NCBI RefSeq assembly: GCF_017601095.1
Contig: NZ_JAGFUX010000003.1
Span: forward strand, 62,001-126,000
DNA from: Streptococcus suis
GTDB lineage: Bacteria; Bacillota; Bacilli; Lactobacillales; Streptococcaceae
DNA length: 64,000 bases
Reading direction: 5' to 3'
A program made the position numbers and the translations under genes. How positions within the stretch are numbered: position 1 is the first letter of the stretch; every line of letters begins with the position of its first letter. Shown piece by piece: positions 37,216 to 46,826 of this stretch. The notes under the pieces were generated by a model. That model was not told where the DNA came from, searched no databases, and saw nothing but the letters and a program-made list of their open reading frames with translations.

Positions 37216-38497
37216 ATATATTCTCTTTTCTTTTCAAAAACTCACAAAATGCAACAATTAAAGATACTATCAAAATCCCCTGATACCAATTCAAAATATC
37301 AAATAATAATGCTGATGAAAAAATACCTAGCATAGCTATGAGGACTAATATAATCTCTATTTTTTTTTCAATATGAATCTGTCTAGATAATAATCCAAGC
37401 AAATAAACTATTGAGAATACCACATAGTTAATTACAATAATTAAAGAAATTACCCCGAAATCTGCTAAAAATGAAACATACGAATTATCAATTACTAAGA
37501 AATTTAAAGTTGTTATTGATAATCCATTACTTGCCATATAGATTGGCAAAAAGTTGAAGCCATTTCCTATAAGAATACGAAAAATGTTTTGACTAAAAAT
37601 AATATCGAGACTTTTTGTAAAACTAGTTGTTCTATGGAATAGTGAAAAATTATCTGTTGACTGAAGTGCCGAAAACTTCGAGATAAATACTTGGTACAAA
37701 GTTTGATCTGACACAAAAATAAACTGTGAAGATACCGCTAAAACAAGAAATAGGAATGAGAAAATAAAAATAGTCCTTACTCTTCTCAAATTCTTATCAA
37801 CAAAAATTGCTTTTAGGAAAAAATATAGTACAATCAGAACAATTGATAGGAGCATCCCAGTTCGTTTTTCTGTACCAAAAATCAAATAAAGTTGCATTAA
37901 CATACAGAATACTTTTAGAGCATTATTCTTTAATTTGAAATAGAAAACTAAAGTACATGTGAGCATAACCGAAGTAATCAGAGAATGCTCAAATCCACCA
38001 CGATAAACCGATAATGTAGTACCTGCTTTGTTTAAAGCTTCAATTTTTTGAGCTAAGGTATAGAAAGAAACAAATGGATTGATTCTACCAAGAGATAATA
38101 ATTCAAGTAATCCTACGAAGATATTCAAAATACCAATATTTACTATTACCTTTAGGACAGCTCCAAAACCTAACTTATTAAGTATTGTAAGAAAAATTGT
38201 AATTTTCGTTGCAATTAAATACATAACAATTAATTCTTTGAAAGAAACATTGTTAGATAGAATCGTATGAAGACCGAAGGAAATAGATGGAATTGAAAAA
38301 CCAATTACTCCATTTCGTGTTATTTTCAGTTGTTTAGATGAAATAAATACAAATAGTAACAGAAAATCAATTAACAGATAAACAAATTTATTATTATCAG
38401 AGAGTCTGTAAAATAATCCCCCCCAATAAAAGGAAAAAACCTGATAATAGCACGTAACTAAGAATAATAATTCATTAATTTTGATTCTAATTCGCAT
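37208..38497 (-). CDS. wzy: Capsule repeat-unit polymerase (Wzy)
   Basis: 429 residues from the ATG at 38497 (GAGG six bases upstream), with about 11 membrane helices, a periplasmic loop around residues 270-330 (FVSDQTLYQVFISKFSALQS) and no sequence motif except the layout. Polymerases are the most variable capsule gene and decide serotype. The assignment rests on topology and position. An in-frame ATG at 38557 would overlap the previous gene by 71 bases and is rejected. Confidence 0.85.
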   Translation of the reverse strand: MRIRIKINELLFLVTCYYQVFSFYWGGLFYRLSDNNKFVYLLIDFLLLFVFISSKQLKITRNGVIGFSIPSISFGLHTILSNNVSFKELIVMYLIATKITIFLTILNKLGFGAVLKVIVNIGILNIFVGLLELLSLGRINPFVSFYTLAQKIEALNKAGTTLSVYRGGFEHSLITSVMLTCTLVFYFKLKNNALKVFCMLMQLYLIFGTEKRTGMLLSIVLIVLYFFLKAIFVDKNLRRVRTIFIFSFLFLVLAVSSQFIFVSDQTLYQVFISKFSALQSTDNFSLFHRTTSFTKSLDIIFSQNIFRILIGNGFNFLPIYMASNGLSITTLNFLVIDNSYVSFLADFGVISLIIVINYVVFSIVYLLGLLSRQIHIEKKIEIILVLIAMLGIFSSALLFDILNWYQGILIVSLIVAFCEFLKRKENIYD

Positions 38498-39374
38498 TTC
38501 TAACCTCGGAAGAAATCGAAAGATTGATAACCTTTCCAATTGTTTTTTTATTGGCAAAGTGCACTCTTAAACTACTGATAATACTTTTCACTAGGAAGCG
38601 CCGTCTGACTAAATCATTATTTTGAAAACTTTGCAAGGATGATTGATCCTCCTTGTGATAAATTGAAATTTCAGGATAATATAGCATTGTTAGCCCTGCT
38701 TTTTTGAAAGTAATACTCAAAATCACTTCCTCATAGTACAGGAAAGTTCCTCCAAAAAGACCATCCATTAGATTCAAATAATTTTCTGTCAAAAAAATAA
38801 CAGAACCATGTAGTGAATAATCTCCATTTGAAGTACCTCTTCCAGAAAAATCATTGGCTTTATCAGCTATTGATTGAAAAAATCTACGTTTTAAAAATGT
38901 AAAAATCTTTGAAAATGCGAGACAATTAATGACTAGTGACTTTACTGTTGATTGTAGAGACGTCGGGAAATAGGCGGGATTCTGATTAATACCGTCTGAA
39001 CCAATAATCTGCGTCCCTATTGCACCAACATGGGATGGATAGGTTAATTTCGACAACTTTTCTACATAATCTACTTGATCAAAAATGACGTCGTTGTTCA
39101 CTAATAAAATACGGTGAATGAAATATTTAGTTTTTAAAAAGTTAATTCCTAAATTATTGCCATTTGCGAAACCAAGATTTTTTTCTGATCCAATTAAATG
39201 AATATTTTTATCATCACTTATCCAATCAGAAATTTTCTCAACTGACTCATTATTCGACCCATTGTCAACTACAACTGCTTCAAATTCTTGTGAACTCTGC
39301 TTTCTTAAACTCTCAATACACTCTAAAGTATCTTGCCAATTTAAGTAGTTCAGAATGACTATTCCAATTCTCAT
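38487..39374 (-). CDS. Glycosyltransferase family 2
   Basis: 295 residues. GIVILNYLNWQDTLECIESL, VVVDNGSNNESVEKI and LLVNNDVIF are the GT-A nucleotide-sugar motifs, with the late YEEVILSITFKKAGL acidic motif. Rhamnosyltransferase-like members look similar. Its start touches the stop of the next gene upstream. Confidence 0.92.
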   Translation of the reverse strand: MRIGIVILNYLNWQDTLECIESLRKQSSQEFEAVVVDNGSNNESVEKISDWISDDKNIHLIGSEKNLGFANGNNLGINFLKTKYFIHRILLVNNDVIFDQVDYVEKLSKLTYPSHVGAIGTQIIGSDGINQNPAYFPTSLQSTVKSLVINCLAFSKIFTFLKRRFFQSIADKANDFSGRGTSNGDYSLHGSVIFLTENYLNLMDGLFGGTFLYYEEVILSITFKKAGLTMLYYPEISIYHKEDQSSLQSFQNNDLVRRRFLVKSIISSLRVHFANKKTIGKVINLSISSEVRNAN

Positions 39375-40297
39375 TATGTCTCCATTTCCTCTTTCCCTAA
39401 ATAGTAATGATAAACAGTCTCATGATTATTTTTAAAGTTAGTGTATTTTTTCTTATATGTTAATTTATGAACACCGTAACTTGCATTTATTTTATCCTTT
39501 ATCTCATCGGACATGACATCGTTTAACTTTCCAAAAAGATAAAATCGTTCATTACCATTAATCTTTTTATTACGAAGAATTTCTTCCATCCCAGTCATTC
39601 TAACTGCAAGCAATAATACATAGTCTAATAAAAAATAATCGATAATCTGGTTATATTGAATAAAATACTGATTAAATATGGAAGCAGCTAACTGAAGGAG
39701 GGGATAATTTCTAGGCGAATACATAAAAAATGTGCTCCATAACCCTTTAGAAATTGGATGTAGTGGGAGATTATCAGAATGTATACTTAAAAATTCAACA
39801 CCCGTGAACTCATCTACAACATCCTTCGTGAGAAATATAGTTGCGTCAATCCACAAGCCACCTTTTTGAGATAACAAATTCAAACGGATACAATCTGAAA
39901 AGTGAGTTCTAGAAATTGAACCTTGCTTATATTTCCTAATAATCTCTAAAGGTAATTCCACAAATTCTTGAAAGTTTGCTTCAGTTATGATGATTAGATT
40001 CCTACCATTAGCTTGCTCTCGTACACTTTTGATACACTTTTTAACAATGTAAGGTGCTGAATCTTCTCCTTGTAACCATGAAATCCAAATCGTATCTGAA
40101 GAAGTAACTTCAAGATTATTTGATAATATTTGATTGTAAAGGAATTGAACATCAATATTCTTTTCAATAAACTCTAAAATTTTTTTATTTTTATATTCGT
40201 ATAGAAACTGACCACTATTTATGAATGGTTGATATCCAATTTTTTTAACAATCTTGTAATAGTTTTCAATGATTTTAAAAATCCTAGTACTAATCAC
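39374..40297 (-). CDS. Capsular polysaccharide synthesis glycosyltransferase (GT32-like)
   Basis: 307 residues. IWISWLQGEDSAPYIVKKCI and HFSDCIRLNLLSQKGGLWIDATIF are hallmarks of the Caps_synth / GT32 DXD family. The acidic site D-A follows GGLWI. It adds one sugar to the repeat unit; donor unknown. Confidence 0.9.
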   Translation of the reverse strand: MISTRIFKIIENYYKIVKKIGYQPFINSGQFLYEYKNKKILEFIEKNIDVQFLYNQILSNNLEVTSSDTIWISWLQGEDSAPYIVKKCIKSVREQANGRNLIIITEANFQEFVELPLEIIRKYKQGSISRTHFSDCIRLNLLSQKGGLWIDATIFLTKDVVDEFTGVEFLSIHSDNLPLHPISKGLWSTFFMYSPRNYPLLQLAASIFNQYFIQYNQIIDYFLLDYVLLLAVRMTGMEEILRNKKINGNERFYLFGKLNDVMSDEIKDKINASYGVHKLTYKKKYTNFKNNHETVYHYYLGKEEMET

Positions 40298-41377
40298 TTA
40301 AAAATCTCGTTTCTTTATTTTTGCTAAGATTGATTCTAATTTTTGTAGGAATGCTAATAAGGATAGACGTTTTGTTTTCAAGACAGAAACAAATACTTTT
40401 TCTTTTGATAAAAGATAGGAATATTTCACATTTCTCAAAGATGTTGCGTACTCTTTTCTAGATAAGAGATTTCGATATTCTCTTTGATTTTCAATTTTTG
40501 CTGAACGAGAATCTGCAAATTGAAAATATAACTTATAATAGGAATTGATACCAATCAAACGCTTGATATGAAGAGCATCTAAGAATATTTCTGATTTATT
40601 AAATCGATTTATGAAAAATTCTACTTCCGTATTCACTAAGTCAAATAAATAAATAACATTAGGATTTCGTTTATTCGTTGCGCTTTCTTGATTTTTTCGG
40701 TAATGATAAATCGGCTCATCAATATAGACTATTTCATTTGCATATTCAAATGCATACATGTTAAAGATATTATCTTGCATTCGTCTTAATTCAGGTAAAA
40801 AAATCAGTTGATATTTATCAAGGAATTCTTTTCGATAAGCCCTTGCCCAGGGAACTCCAACTCCAATTTCTGGTGGAAAATAGGAAGTAACACCCTTGGC
40901 AATCAATTGTAGTTGAAGTAACTCTTTCTCTTTTCCTTTAAAAATAAATGATTCTTTCCAAAATGAATTAACAACCTCTTTTTCTTTGTAATTTACAAAG
41001 GCAGCAAAGAGAATGATATCTGAACTTGGATTTTTTGAAATAGCTTCTTCAACAACCTGATAAAAATTCTCATGTAACCAGTCATCAGGATCAGAGAAAA
41101 TGATATATTCTCCTTTTGCATTGGCTAATCCTAAGTTTCGAGCGACTGAAACTCCTTGGTTTACTTGATGTAAAGCCTTAACAAATGGATACTTTGCTGC
41201 ATATTCATCAATAACATACCCACAAACGTCTGCATAGTCATTATCATCGACAAGTATAATTTCTACATGTTCTGGTATCTCTAAAATATGCGAATCTAAT
41301 CCGGTTCTTAAATTTTGTTCATCAATTTTATAAATTGGAATAATGATGCTGTACTTCACTTTAGAAACTTTGTCCAT
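40298..41377 (-). CDS. Glycosyltransferase family 2
   Basis: 359 residues from the ATG at 41377. YSIIIPIYKIDEQNLRTGLDS, IILVDDNDYADV and IIFSDPDDWLHENF (the DXD-like site) define the GT-A fold. A long helical C-terminus follows. Overlaps the DUF4422 gene by 17 bases. A TTG start four codons earlier is less likely. Confidence 0.92.
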   Translation of the reverse strand: MDKVSKVKYSIIIPIYKIDEQNLRTGLDSHILEIPEHVEIILVDDNDYADVCGYVIDEYAAKYPFVKALHQVNQGVSVARNLGLANAKGEYIIFSDPDDWLHENFYQVVEEAISKNPSSDIILFAAFVNYKEKEVVNSFWKESFIFKGKEKELLQLQLIAKGVTSYFPPEIGVGVPWARAYRKEFLDKYQLIFLPELRRMQDNIFNMYAFEYANEIVYIDEPIYHYRKNQESATNKRNPNVIYLFDLVNTEVEFFINRFNKSEIFLDALHIKRLIGINSYYKLYFQFADSRSAKIENQREYRNLLSRKEYATSLRNVKYSYLLSKEKVFVSVLKTKRLSLLAFLQKLESILAKIKKRDF

Positions 41378-42152
41378 ATTTCTTCCCAAGAAACTTCGCT
41401 TTCAAAAAGGAAATTCCTTTCTCTACTAAATTCACTTTTTCTAAGTACATGAATGGAACTTCTTTCACAGTCAATTTTTGTTCCTTCAACCAGACATTGA
41501 ATAAGATTTCACTGACACGACCTGGGTAGCGTGCATGAAAGGCTGAATAACCGTCTACTCCAACTACTTCTATCAAACGTTCTAAAATTGGGAATAGCCA
41601 TTCAAAGTAGCAATCTGCCGCTTCTTTTTTCATGACAAACATATTGAACATATAGCCGCTTGTTTGACCCACAACCTGATCAAATGCCGTCAAGTAACTC
41701 GGTGAAAGATCAGCGATAATTTTTCGTACTGCAGGCAAATGTGTTTTATCGAGGGTATTTCCATAATGACTATCTAAGGTTTCGATATAATATTTTCTTC
41801 TTGATGGAACTAATACATCTGCTTGGTCCAAAAGATATTCCAATTCTGCTTGAGTTAGGACAACTTGATCAATATCAATCCCTTCATGGAAGGCTTGCTT
41901 CTTCATAGTAAAAAAGCGACGGTAATGAACTAAGCCCAGGTAATCGCAGTTTAAATTTTTCCATGCCCAGTATAGTCCCGTTAACTCACTATAATAAGGA
42001 TTGAGGTGAGAAATATTCTCACCTGAATTATCTCCTATATAGCCAATATCAGCTTTCCCTTCTCTTCCCACATGAATCGGAAGATATAAGTTGGAATCCG
42101 TCGGCATTTTTGCTTTTTTATGAGTAGCTACAATCAGCTTAATGTTTTTCAC
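41361..42152 (-). CDS. DUF4422 glycosyltransferase
   Basis: 263 residues. IKLIVATHKKAKMPTDSNLY, YSELTGLYWAWKNL and VHYRRFF are the recurring features of DUF4422 proteins, which in many capsule and exopolysaccharide clusters add galactofuranose or other sugars. It directly follows glf, which fits a galactofuranose transferase; this is inference. Confidence 0.88.
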   Translation of the reverse strand: MKNIKLIVATHKKAKMPTDSNLYLPIHVGREGKADIGYIGDNSGENISHLNPYYSELTGLYWAWKNLNCDYLGLVHYRRFFTMKKQAFHEGIDIDQVVLTQAELEYLLDQADVLVPSRRKYYIETLDSHYGNTLDKTHLPAVRKIIADLSPSYLTAFDQVVGQTSGYMFNMFVMKKEAADCYFEWLFPILERLIEVVGVDGYSAFHARYPGRVSEILFNVWLKEQKLTVKEVPFMYLEKVNLVEKGISFLKAKFLGKKYGQSF

Positions 42153-42163
42153 ACATTCTCCTC

Positions 42164-43273
42164 TTATTTCACTTCATTTCTCACACACTGCAAGGCCGCA
42201 CCGATAACCTGGTGCATATCATAATAGCGATAATGACCCAGACGGCCTCCGAAAATAACATTCTCTTGTTGTTCAGCCAAGCGCTTGTAGGCAGTGTAAA
42301 GTTTATTGTTGCGATCATTGTTTACTGGATAGTAAGGCTCATCCCCACGCTTCCAAGTCTTCGAATATTCGCGTGTAATAATAGTTTTATCTTGTATCCC
42401 AAACTCAAAATGTTTGTGCTCGATGATTCGAGTAAACGGTGTTTCACTATCTGTGTAGTTAACAACAGCATTACCTTGGTAGTTTTCCATATCCAAAACT
42501 TCTGTTTCAAAACGAAGGCTACGGTATTCCAGTTCACCAAGCTCATAATCAAAGAACTCATCAATCATACCTGTAAAGACAACTTTTGGATAGTTCGCCA
42601 AGTATTCTTCCTTATTAGCAAAGAAATCAACGTTTGTCTCCACATCGATATTTTCATGATCCAACATTTTTTCAACAATCTGCGTGTAACCACCGATTGG
42701 AATACCTTGATAGGTATCGTTGAAATAGTTGTTATCATAAGTCAAACGCACTGGTAAACGACGGATGATAAAAGCTGGTAGTTCCGTACAAGGTTTTTCC
42801 CACTGCTTCTCTGTGTAAGACTTAATCAATTTTTCATAGATGTCTGTACCAACAAGGGAGATAGCTTGCTCTTCCAAGTTCTCAGGCGTTTTTCCACCTA
42901 AAACAGCCCGTTGCTCAGCAATTTTTGCCTCAGCTTCAGCAGGAGTGACTACACCCCAAAGCTTGTTAAAGGTATTCATATTGAATGGAAGGTTGTAAAT
43001 TTCACCCTTATAGTTGGCAACTGGTGTGTTTGTGTAGCGGTTGAACTCAGCAAATTGATTGACATAGTCCCAGATTTCCTTTTCAGAAGTATGGAAAATG
43101 TGTGCACCATACTCATGAACTTGGATGCCTTCTACTTCTTTGGTATAGATATTACCGGCGATGTGGTCACGCTTCTCGATAACCTTTACTTTTTTTCCTT
43201 TTTTAGCTGCTTCATGGGCAAAGACTGCACCGAACAAGCCCGCACCGACAACTAGATAATCATAATTTTTCAT
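42164..43273 (-). CDS. glf: UDP-galactopyranose mutase
   Basis: 369 residues. FAD loop VVGAGLFGAVFAHEAAKKGK, the substrate region VHEYGAHIFHT and GGYTQIVEKML, and the late GGRLGHYRYYDMHQVIGAAL are all clear. It converts UDP-galactopyranose to UDP-galactofuranose in the cytosol, so the capsule probably holds galactofuranose. Confidence 0.98.
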   Translation of the reverse strand: MKNYDYLVVGAGLFGAVFAHEAAKKGKKVKVIEKRDHIAGNIYTKEVEGIQVHEYGAHIFHTSEKEIWDYVNQFAEFNRYTNTPVANYKGEIYNLPFNMNTFNKLWGVVTPAEAEAKIAEQRAVLGGKTPENLEEQAISLVGTDIYEKLIKSYTEKQWEKPCTELPAFIIRRLPVRLTYDNNYFNDTYQGIPIGGYTQIVEKMLDHENIDVETNVDFFANKEEYLANYPKVVFTGMIDEFFDYELGELEYRSLRFETEVLDMENYQGNAVVNYTDSETPFTRIIEHKHFEFGIQDKTIITREYSKTWKRGDEPYYPVNNDRNNKLYTAYKRLAEQQENVIFGGRLGHYRYYDMHQVIGAALQCVRNEVK

Positions 43274-43303
43274 TTTAATTCCTGTAAGTAAAAATTCTAA
43301 ATA

Positions 43304-44665
43304 TTACTTAGCCCCTTCTCTAAATAGAATGACCTTGATGGTCAATAATATTATTTTTACATCAGACCAGATGGTCCAATTATCGATATAAGCTAAGTCT
43401 AGCTTCACCACCTCATCGAAATTGGTGATTTCACTCCGTCCACTGACCTGCCAAAGACCTGTAATACCAGGTTTGAAACTGAGGCGGCGTTTTTGACTAG
43501 GTGTATAGGCTTCAAACTCATCAACTGTTGGCGGCCGGGTTCCGACTAAGCTCATGTCTCCCTTGAGAACGTTATAAAATTGTGGGAGTTCATCCAAACT
43601 GGTTTTACGAATAAAGTGCCCAATTTTTGTAATGCGAGGATCGTTGTCCATCTTGAACATCCCTCCCTGCATTTGATTTTGCTCCATCAACTCTGATTTG
43701 CGAGCCTCCGCATCCTGACTCATGGAACGAAACTTATAGAATTTAAAAACCCGACCATTTCGACCGACACGATCCTGCGCAAAGATAACAGGGCCACCAT
43801 CTTTTTTGATGATTGGTGCCAAAAACAAATAGGCAATTCCAAACAAGACCAAGCCAACAAGAGAACCAAGGATATCCACAATTCGTTTCAAAATCACATG
43901 ACTAATCGCATAAAAATTGGAAGAAAAGCTAATGATGTGAAAATTCCCGAAGTGACGGATTTTTTTACTACCAAAAGTATCCAGATCAAACAGGTTTACA
44001 TGGACATTGACCTCGATCCCCATAACTTCAAATTCTGAAATCCAATAAGCCAAATCCAATTCAGTCTGACTACTTGGAACATTGATGAAAACCTTGTCGA
44101 TAGCTTCTGTTTTGGCAAAATGTATCGCATCTTCTACTTGAACCCAGTGCAAATCGCCAACTCTTTTTGGCTCCTTGTCCATCAAGACAATACCTGCAAT
44201 ATTTTCAGGTTTCAACCCAATTGTTTGTAAGTTGATTAAAACCTGGTCCAAGCGTTCTGAAACAGTAAGTACCAGCAAGCGATTGGCTGCCGTTGAATGA
44301 TGCAGACCTTTCAGAACAAGGTTAATCAGATAGATTCCCAAAATATTCAAGATGAGAAAGTAAATGACCTCCCAACGCGAAATAATAAAGTTCTCTTCCA
44401 GCATGAAAGCTGTGAATGCTAAGGAAAGAGAAAATATCACATTGTAGGTGACAACCTTCTCAAACTCCCTAATCGCATCTCTGTTCCAAAAGTTTTCTTC
44501 CATTCTGGAACTATAATAAGCAAAAAAATGAATAAATCCTAAAATAATTAAATCGGAACGCGTCATATCTGTGTAGGGAAGCTCAACAATAATCATCCCA
44601 ACAAGTATAACAACAGCTAATTGAACAAAGAGAAGGTTTGACTGCCTTCTACCACCATTTTCCAT
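43304..44665 (-). CDS. cpsE: Undecaprenyl-phosphate sugar-1-phosphate transferase (initiating enzyme)
   Basis: 453 residues. About five membrane helices at the N-terminus, then one more before the catalytic domain: FKFYKFRSMSQDAEARKSEL, TSLDELPQFYNVLKGDMSLVG and TRPPTVDEFEAYTP, with LTGLWQVSGRSEI-like end. It links the first sugar phosphate (usually glucose or galactose) to undecaprenyl phosphate. Position just after cpsD is standard. Confidence 0.96.
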   Translation of the reverse strand: MENGGRRQSNLLFVQLAVVILVGMIIVELPYTDMTRSDLIILGFIHFFAYYSSRMEENFWNRDAIREFEKVVTYNVIFSLSLAFTAFMLEENFIISRWEVIYFLILNILGIYLINLVLKGLHHSTAANRLLVLTVSERLDQVLINLQTIGLKPENIAGIVLMDKEPKRVGDLHWVQVEDAIHFAKTEAIDKVFINVPSSQTELDLAYWISEFEVMGIEVNVHVNLFDLDTFGSKKIRHFGNFHIISFSSNFYAISHVILKRIVDILGSLVGLVLFGIAYLFLAPIIKKDGGPVIFAQDRVGRNGRVFKFYKFRSMSQDAEARKSELMEQNQMQGGMFKMDNDPRITKIGHFIRKTSLDELPQFYNVLKGDMSLVGTRPPTVDEFEAYTPSQKRRLSFKPGITGLWQVSGRSEITNFDEVVKLDLAYIDNWTIWSDVKIILLTIKVILFREGAK

Positions 44666-44689
44666 TCAAAAATCCCCCCAAGGGAAAGC

Positions 44690-45382
44690 TTATTTTTTCC
44701 CGTAATTTCCGTAGCTACCGTAGTTTCCGTATGAACCATATTTCTCAAGACTTGTATCATACTTATTCAAAATAATGCCCAAGAAAGGTGTCCCAGTTTG
44801 TTCCAATTGTTCTTTGACTTTCAAAACTGCCTTGCGCTTTACAGTTCCAGCTTCTGCTACAATCGTTGTTGCGTCACACTTTTGTGCAATAATGGCCGCA
44901 TCAATAACTAAGCCAAGTGGTGGAGCATCGACGATTACATAGTCATAATACCGTCTCAAAGTTGCAATCAAGCTATCGAAGTTTTTACTTTGCAATAGAG
45001 CTGTTGGGTTAGGTGAAATTTTTCCCGATTCAATGACTGTTAAGTTTGGTACATCTGTTTCACACAAGCCTTGGGATAAATCTGTCCGACCTGACAAATA
45101 ATCGGTCAATCCTGTAATCTTTGTTTTAGGTTTAAAGAATCCAGACATGACAGAATTTCGGATATCAGCATCAACCAAAATGGTTTTGTAGCCTGCACGC
45201 GCAAAGGCAATGGCGATACTTGCCGCAGTGGTACTTTTTCCTTCGTTTGGTTGAACTGAAGTAATTGCTACAACTTTTATTCCTTCTCCACTTAACTGGA
45301 TATTGGTTCGAATGGCATTAAAATACTCTTCCGTTTTTTTGACTAACTGCAATTTATTTTTAGCTAATTCAAGATGTGACAT
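44690..45382 (-). CDS. cpsD: Capsule autophosphorylating tyrosine kinase
   Basis: 230 residues. Walker A VQPNEGKSTTAASIA, Walker A' ILVDADIRNSV and Walker B YVIVDAPPLGLVID define a BY-kinase. The C-terminus is YGSYGNYGSYGNYGKK, four tyrosines that are autophosphorylation sites. It works with CpsC as a membrane complex and is dephosphorylated by CpsB. Confidence 0.97.
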   Translation of the reverse strand: MSHLELAKNKLQLVKKTEEYFNAIRTNIQLSGEGIKVVAITSVQPNEGKSTTAASIAIAFARAGYKTILVDADIRNSVMSGFFKPKTKITGLTDYLSGRTDLSQGLCETDVPNLTVIESGKISPNPTALLQSKNFDSLIATLRRYYDYVIVDAPPLGLVIDAAIIAQKCDATTIVAEAGTVKRKAVLKVKEQLEQTGTPFLGIILNKYDTSLEKYGSYGNYGSYGNYGKK

Positions 45383-45391
45383 GTCTTACTC

Positions 45392-46081
45392 CTACTTCAA
45401 TTTACTAATATTCGGTACAACACCGATGAGAGGAACTCCCATTTTCTCCTCAACGTCTTCTGGTCGTTTAATGCGATCATCCATCACTTCCATTATCAAA
45501 ATAATGCTAGCCGCTAAGAAGGTTCCAACTAAGAATCCTAACGCCATATTTCGTGTTGTATTTGGTGAAGATGGAGATTTTGCAGGTGTTGCTTCTTCCA
45601 AGGTGGTAACATCGCTCACTTTTGTAACTTCAATGATTTTTTGAGCAGCTACGGCTCGAAGACTGTTGGCGATACGGGCAGCTTCTTCTGGATCACTATC
45701 ACGAACAGTAATGGAAACGATGCGAGTATCGACAGGAATTGATACCGATACTTTACTTGCCAGTGTGTCATCTAAGTCTAGTTCACCTTCAACTTGCGAC
45801 AAAACATCTTGGGACATGATGATCTCTTTGTAGTCCTTAACCAAATAGGTTCCCGCTTGCAGTTCTTGGTTGGTCAAGCCCTGTGCTCCTTCAACTGATT
45901 GATTGACTACATAGATACGGGTCGTCGAATCAAACTGCGGAGTCATCAAGAATGCTGAGATAATAAAGGCTATAACGGTTGTTACCACTGAAGCAATGAT
46001 AATATAGAATTTCTTTCTCCACAAGGTTTTAAGAAGGTAAAGAACATCAATCTCTAATAGATTTTCTTCCTGATTTTTCAT
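45392..46081 (-). CDS. cpsC: Capsule chain-length determinant (Wzd)
   Basis: 229 residues. Two membrane helices (about 25-45 and 172-195) bracket an extracellular domain; the motif [20 protein letters not shown] precedes the second helix. Activates CpsD kinase and sets polymer length. Confidence 0.96.
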   Translation of the reverse strand: MKNQEENLLEIDVLYLLKTLWRKKFYIIIASVVTTVIAFIISAFLMTPQFDSTTRIYVVNQSVEGAQGLTNQELQAGTYLVKDYKEIIMSQDVLSQVEGELDLDDTLASKVSVSIPVDTRIVSITVRDSDPEEAARIANSLRAVAAQKIIEVTKVSDVTTLEEATPAKSPSSPNTTRNMALGFLVGTFLAASIILIMEVMDDRIKRPEDVEEKMGVPLIGVVPNISKLK

Positions 46082-46096
46082 AATATCTCCTTTTAC

Positions 46097-46825
46097 TTAC
46101 AATTTGTTTTTCAATAAATCCAAGGGATTGTTCATAAACAAATCCTTGGCATAGTCTTGGCCATAACGCTGGCTAATCAATTCATAGGCTTCCTTCATAT
46201 AAGGTGGCCGTGAAGACAGATTGTGCATATCTGAGGCAATAAAATGTACCAAATCCTGGTCTAGAAACTGCTTAGCCCGCTTTTTAAAGTCCTTATGTTT
46301 GTCTCCAAACAGTTTGGTTTTCAAAACACTGGAACTATTAATCTGCATATAAGCACCCTGATCTATGAGAGAGCGAATTTTGTCAAATTCTCCCTCCAAG
46401 GCCTGGTATCGTTCGATGTGGGCTATAACGGGGGTCCTTCCCATTGCCAATAATTCTCGAACTGCTTCTTGAATGAACTTCAAAGGTGTGTTGGTTGAAA
46501 ATTCAACTAATACTGCATCCGAGCTGCCATAACCTGGTAGTTCTTTCTTTTCAAGTTTATTTAAGTATTCGCGGCTATAATAAATCTCAGCTCCATAATA
46601 GATAAATAGATCATCTGCTACTTGCTTGGCTAATTCTTGCACCTGGCGGAAGTTTTGCCAGATGGTTTCTTCTGGCGTTTCAAACATTCCTTTTCGACGA
46701 TGTGAAGTTGCAACGATTCCTCTGACACCCTGGCGATAGGCTTCTTGTAACAAAGCCAAACTATCCTCTGGTGTCTTTGGTCCATCATCTACCCCAAAGA
46801 TGATGTGAGAATGGATATCTAACAT
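46097..46825 (-). CDS. cpsB: PHP-type manganese protein-tyrosine phosphatase (Wzh)
   Basis: 242 residues. MLDIHSHIIFGVDDGPKTPE, TSHRRKGMF, AHIERYQ and IASDMHN are the four metal-binding motifs of PHP phosphatases. It removes phosphate from CpsD. Only one base separates it from cpsA. Confidence 0.97.
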   Translation of the reverse strand: MLDIHSHIIFGVDDGPKTPEDSLALLQEAYRQGVRGIVATSHRRKGMFETPEETIWQNFRQVQELAKQVADDLFIYYGAEIYYSREYLNKLEKKELPGYGSSDAVLVEFSTNTPLKFIQEAVRELLAMGRTPVIAHIERYQALEGEFDKIRSLIDQGAYMQINSSSVLKTKLFGDKHKDFKKRAKQFLDQDLVHFIASDMHNLSSRPPYMKEAYELISQRYGQDYAKDLFMNNPLDLLKNKL

Positions 46826-46826
46826 G

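Noticed and set aside
38497..38557. Wzy start at 38557
   Set aside because: It would overlap the previous gene by 71 bases; ATG at 38497 has GAGG six bases upstream.
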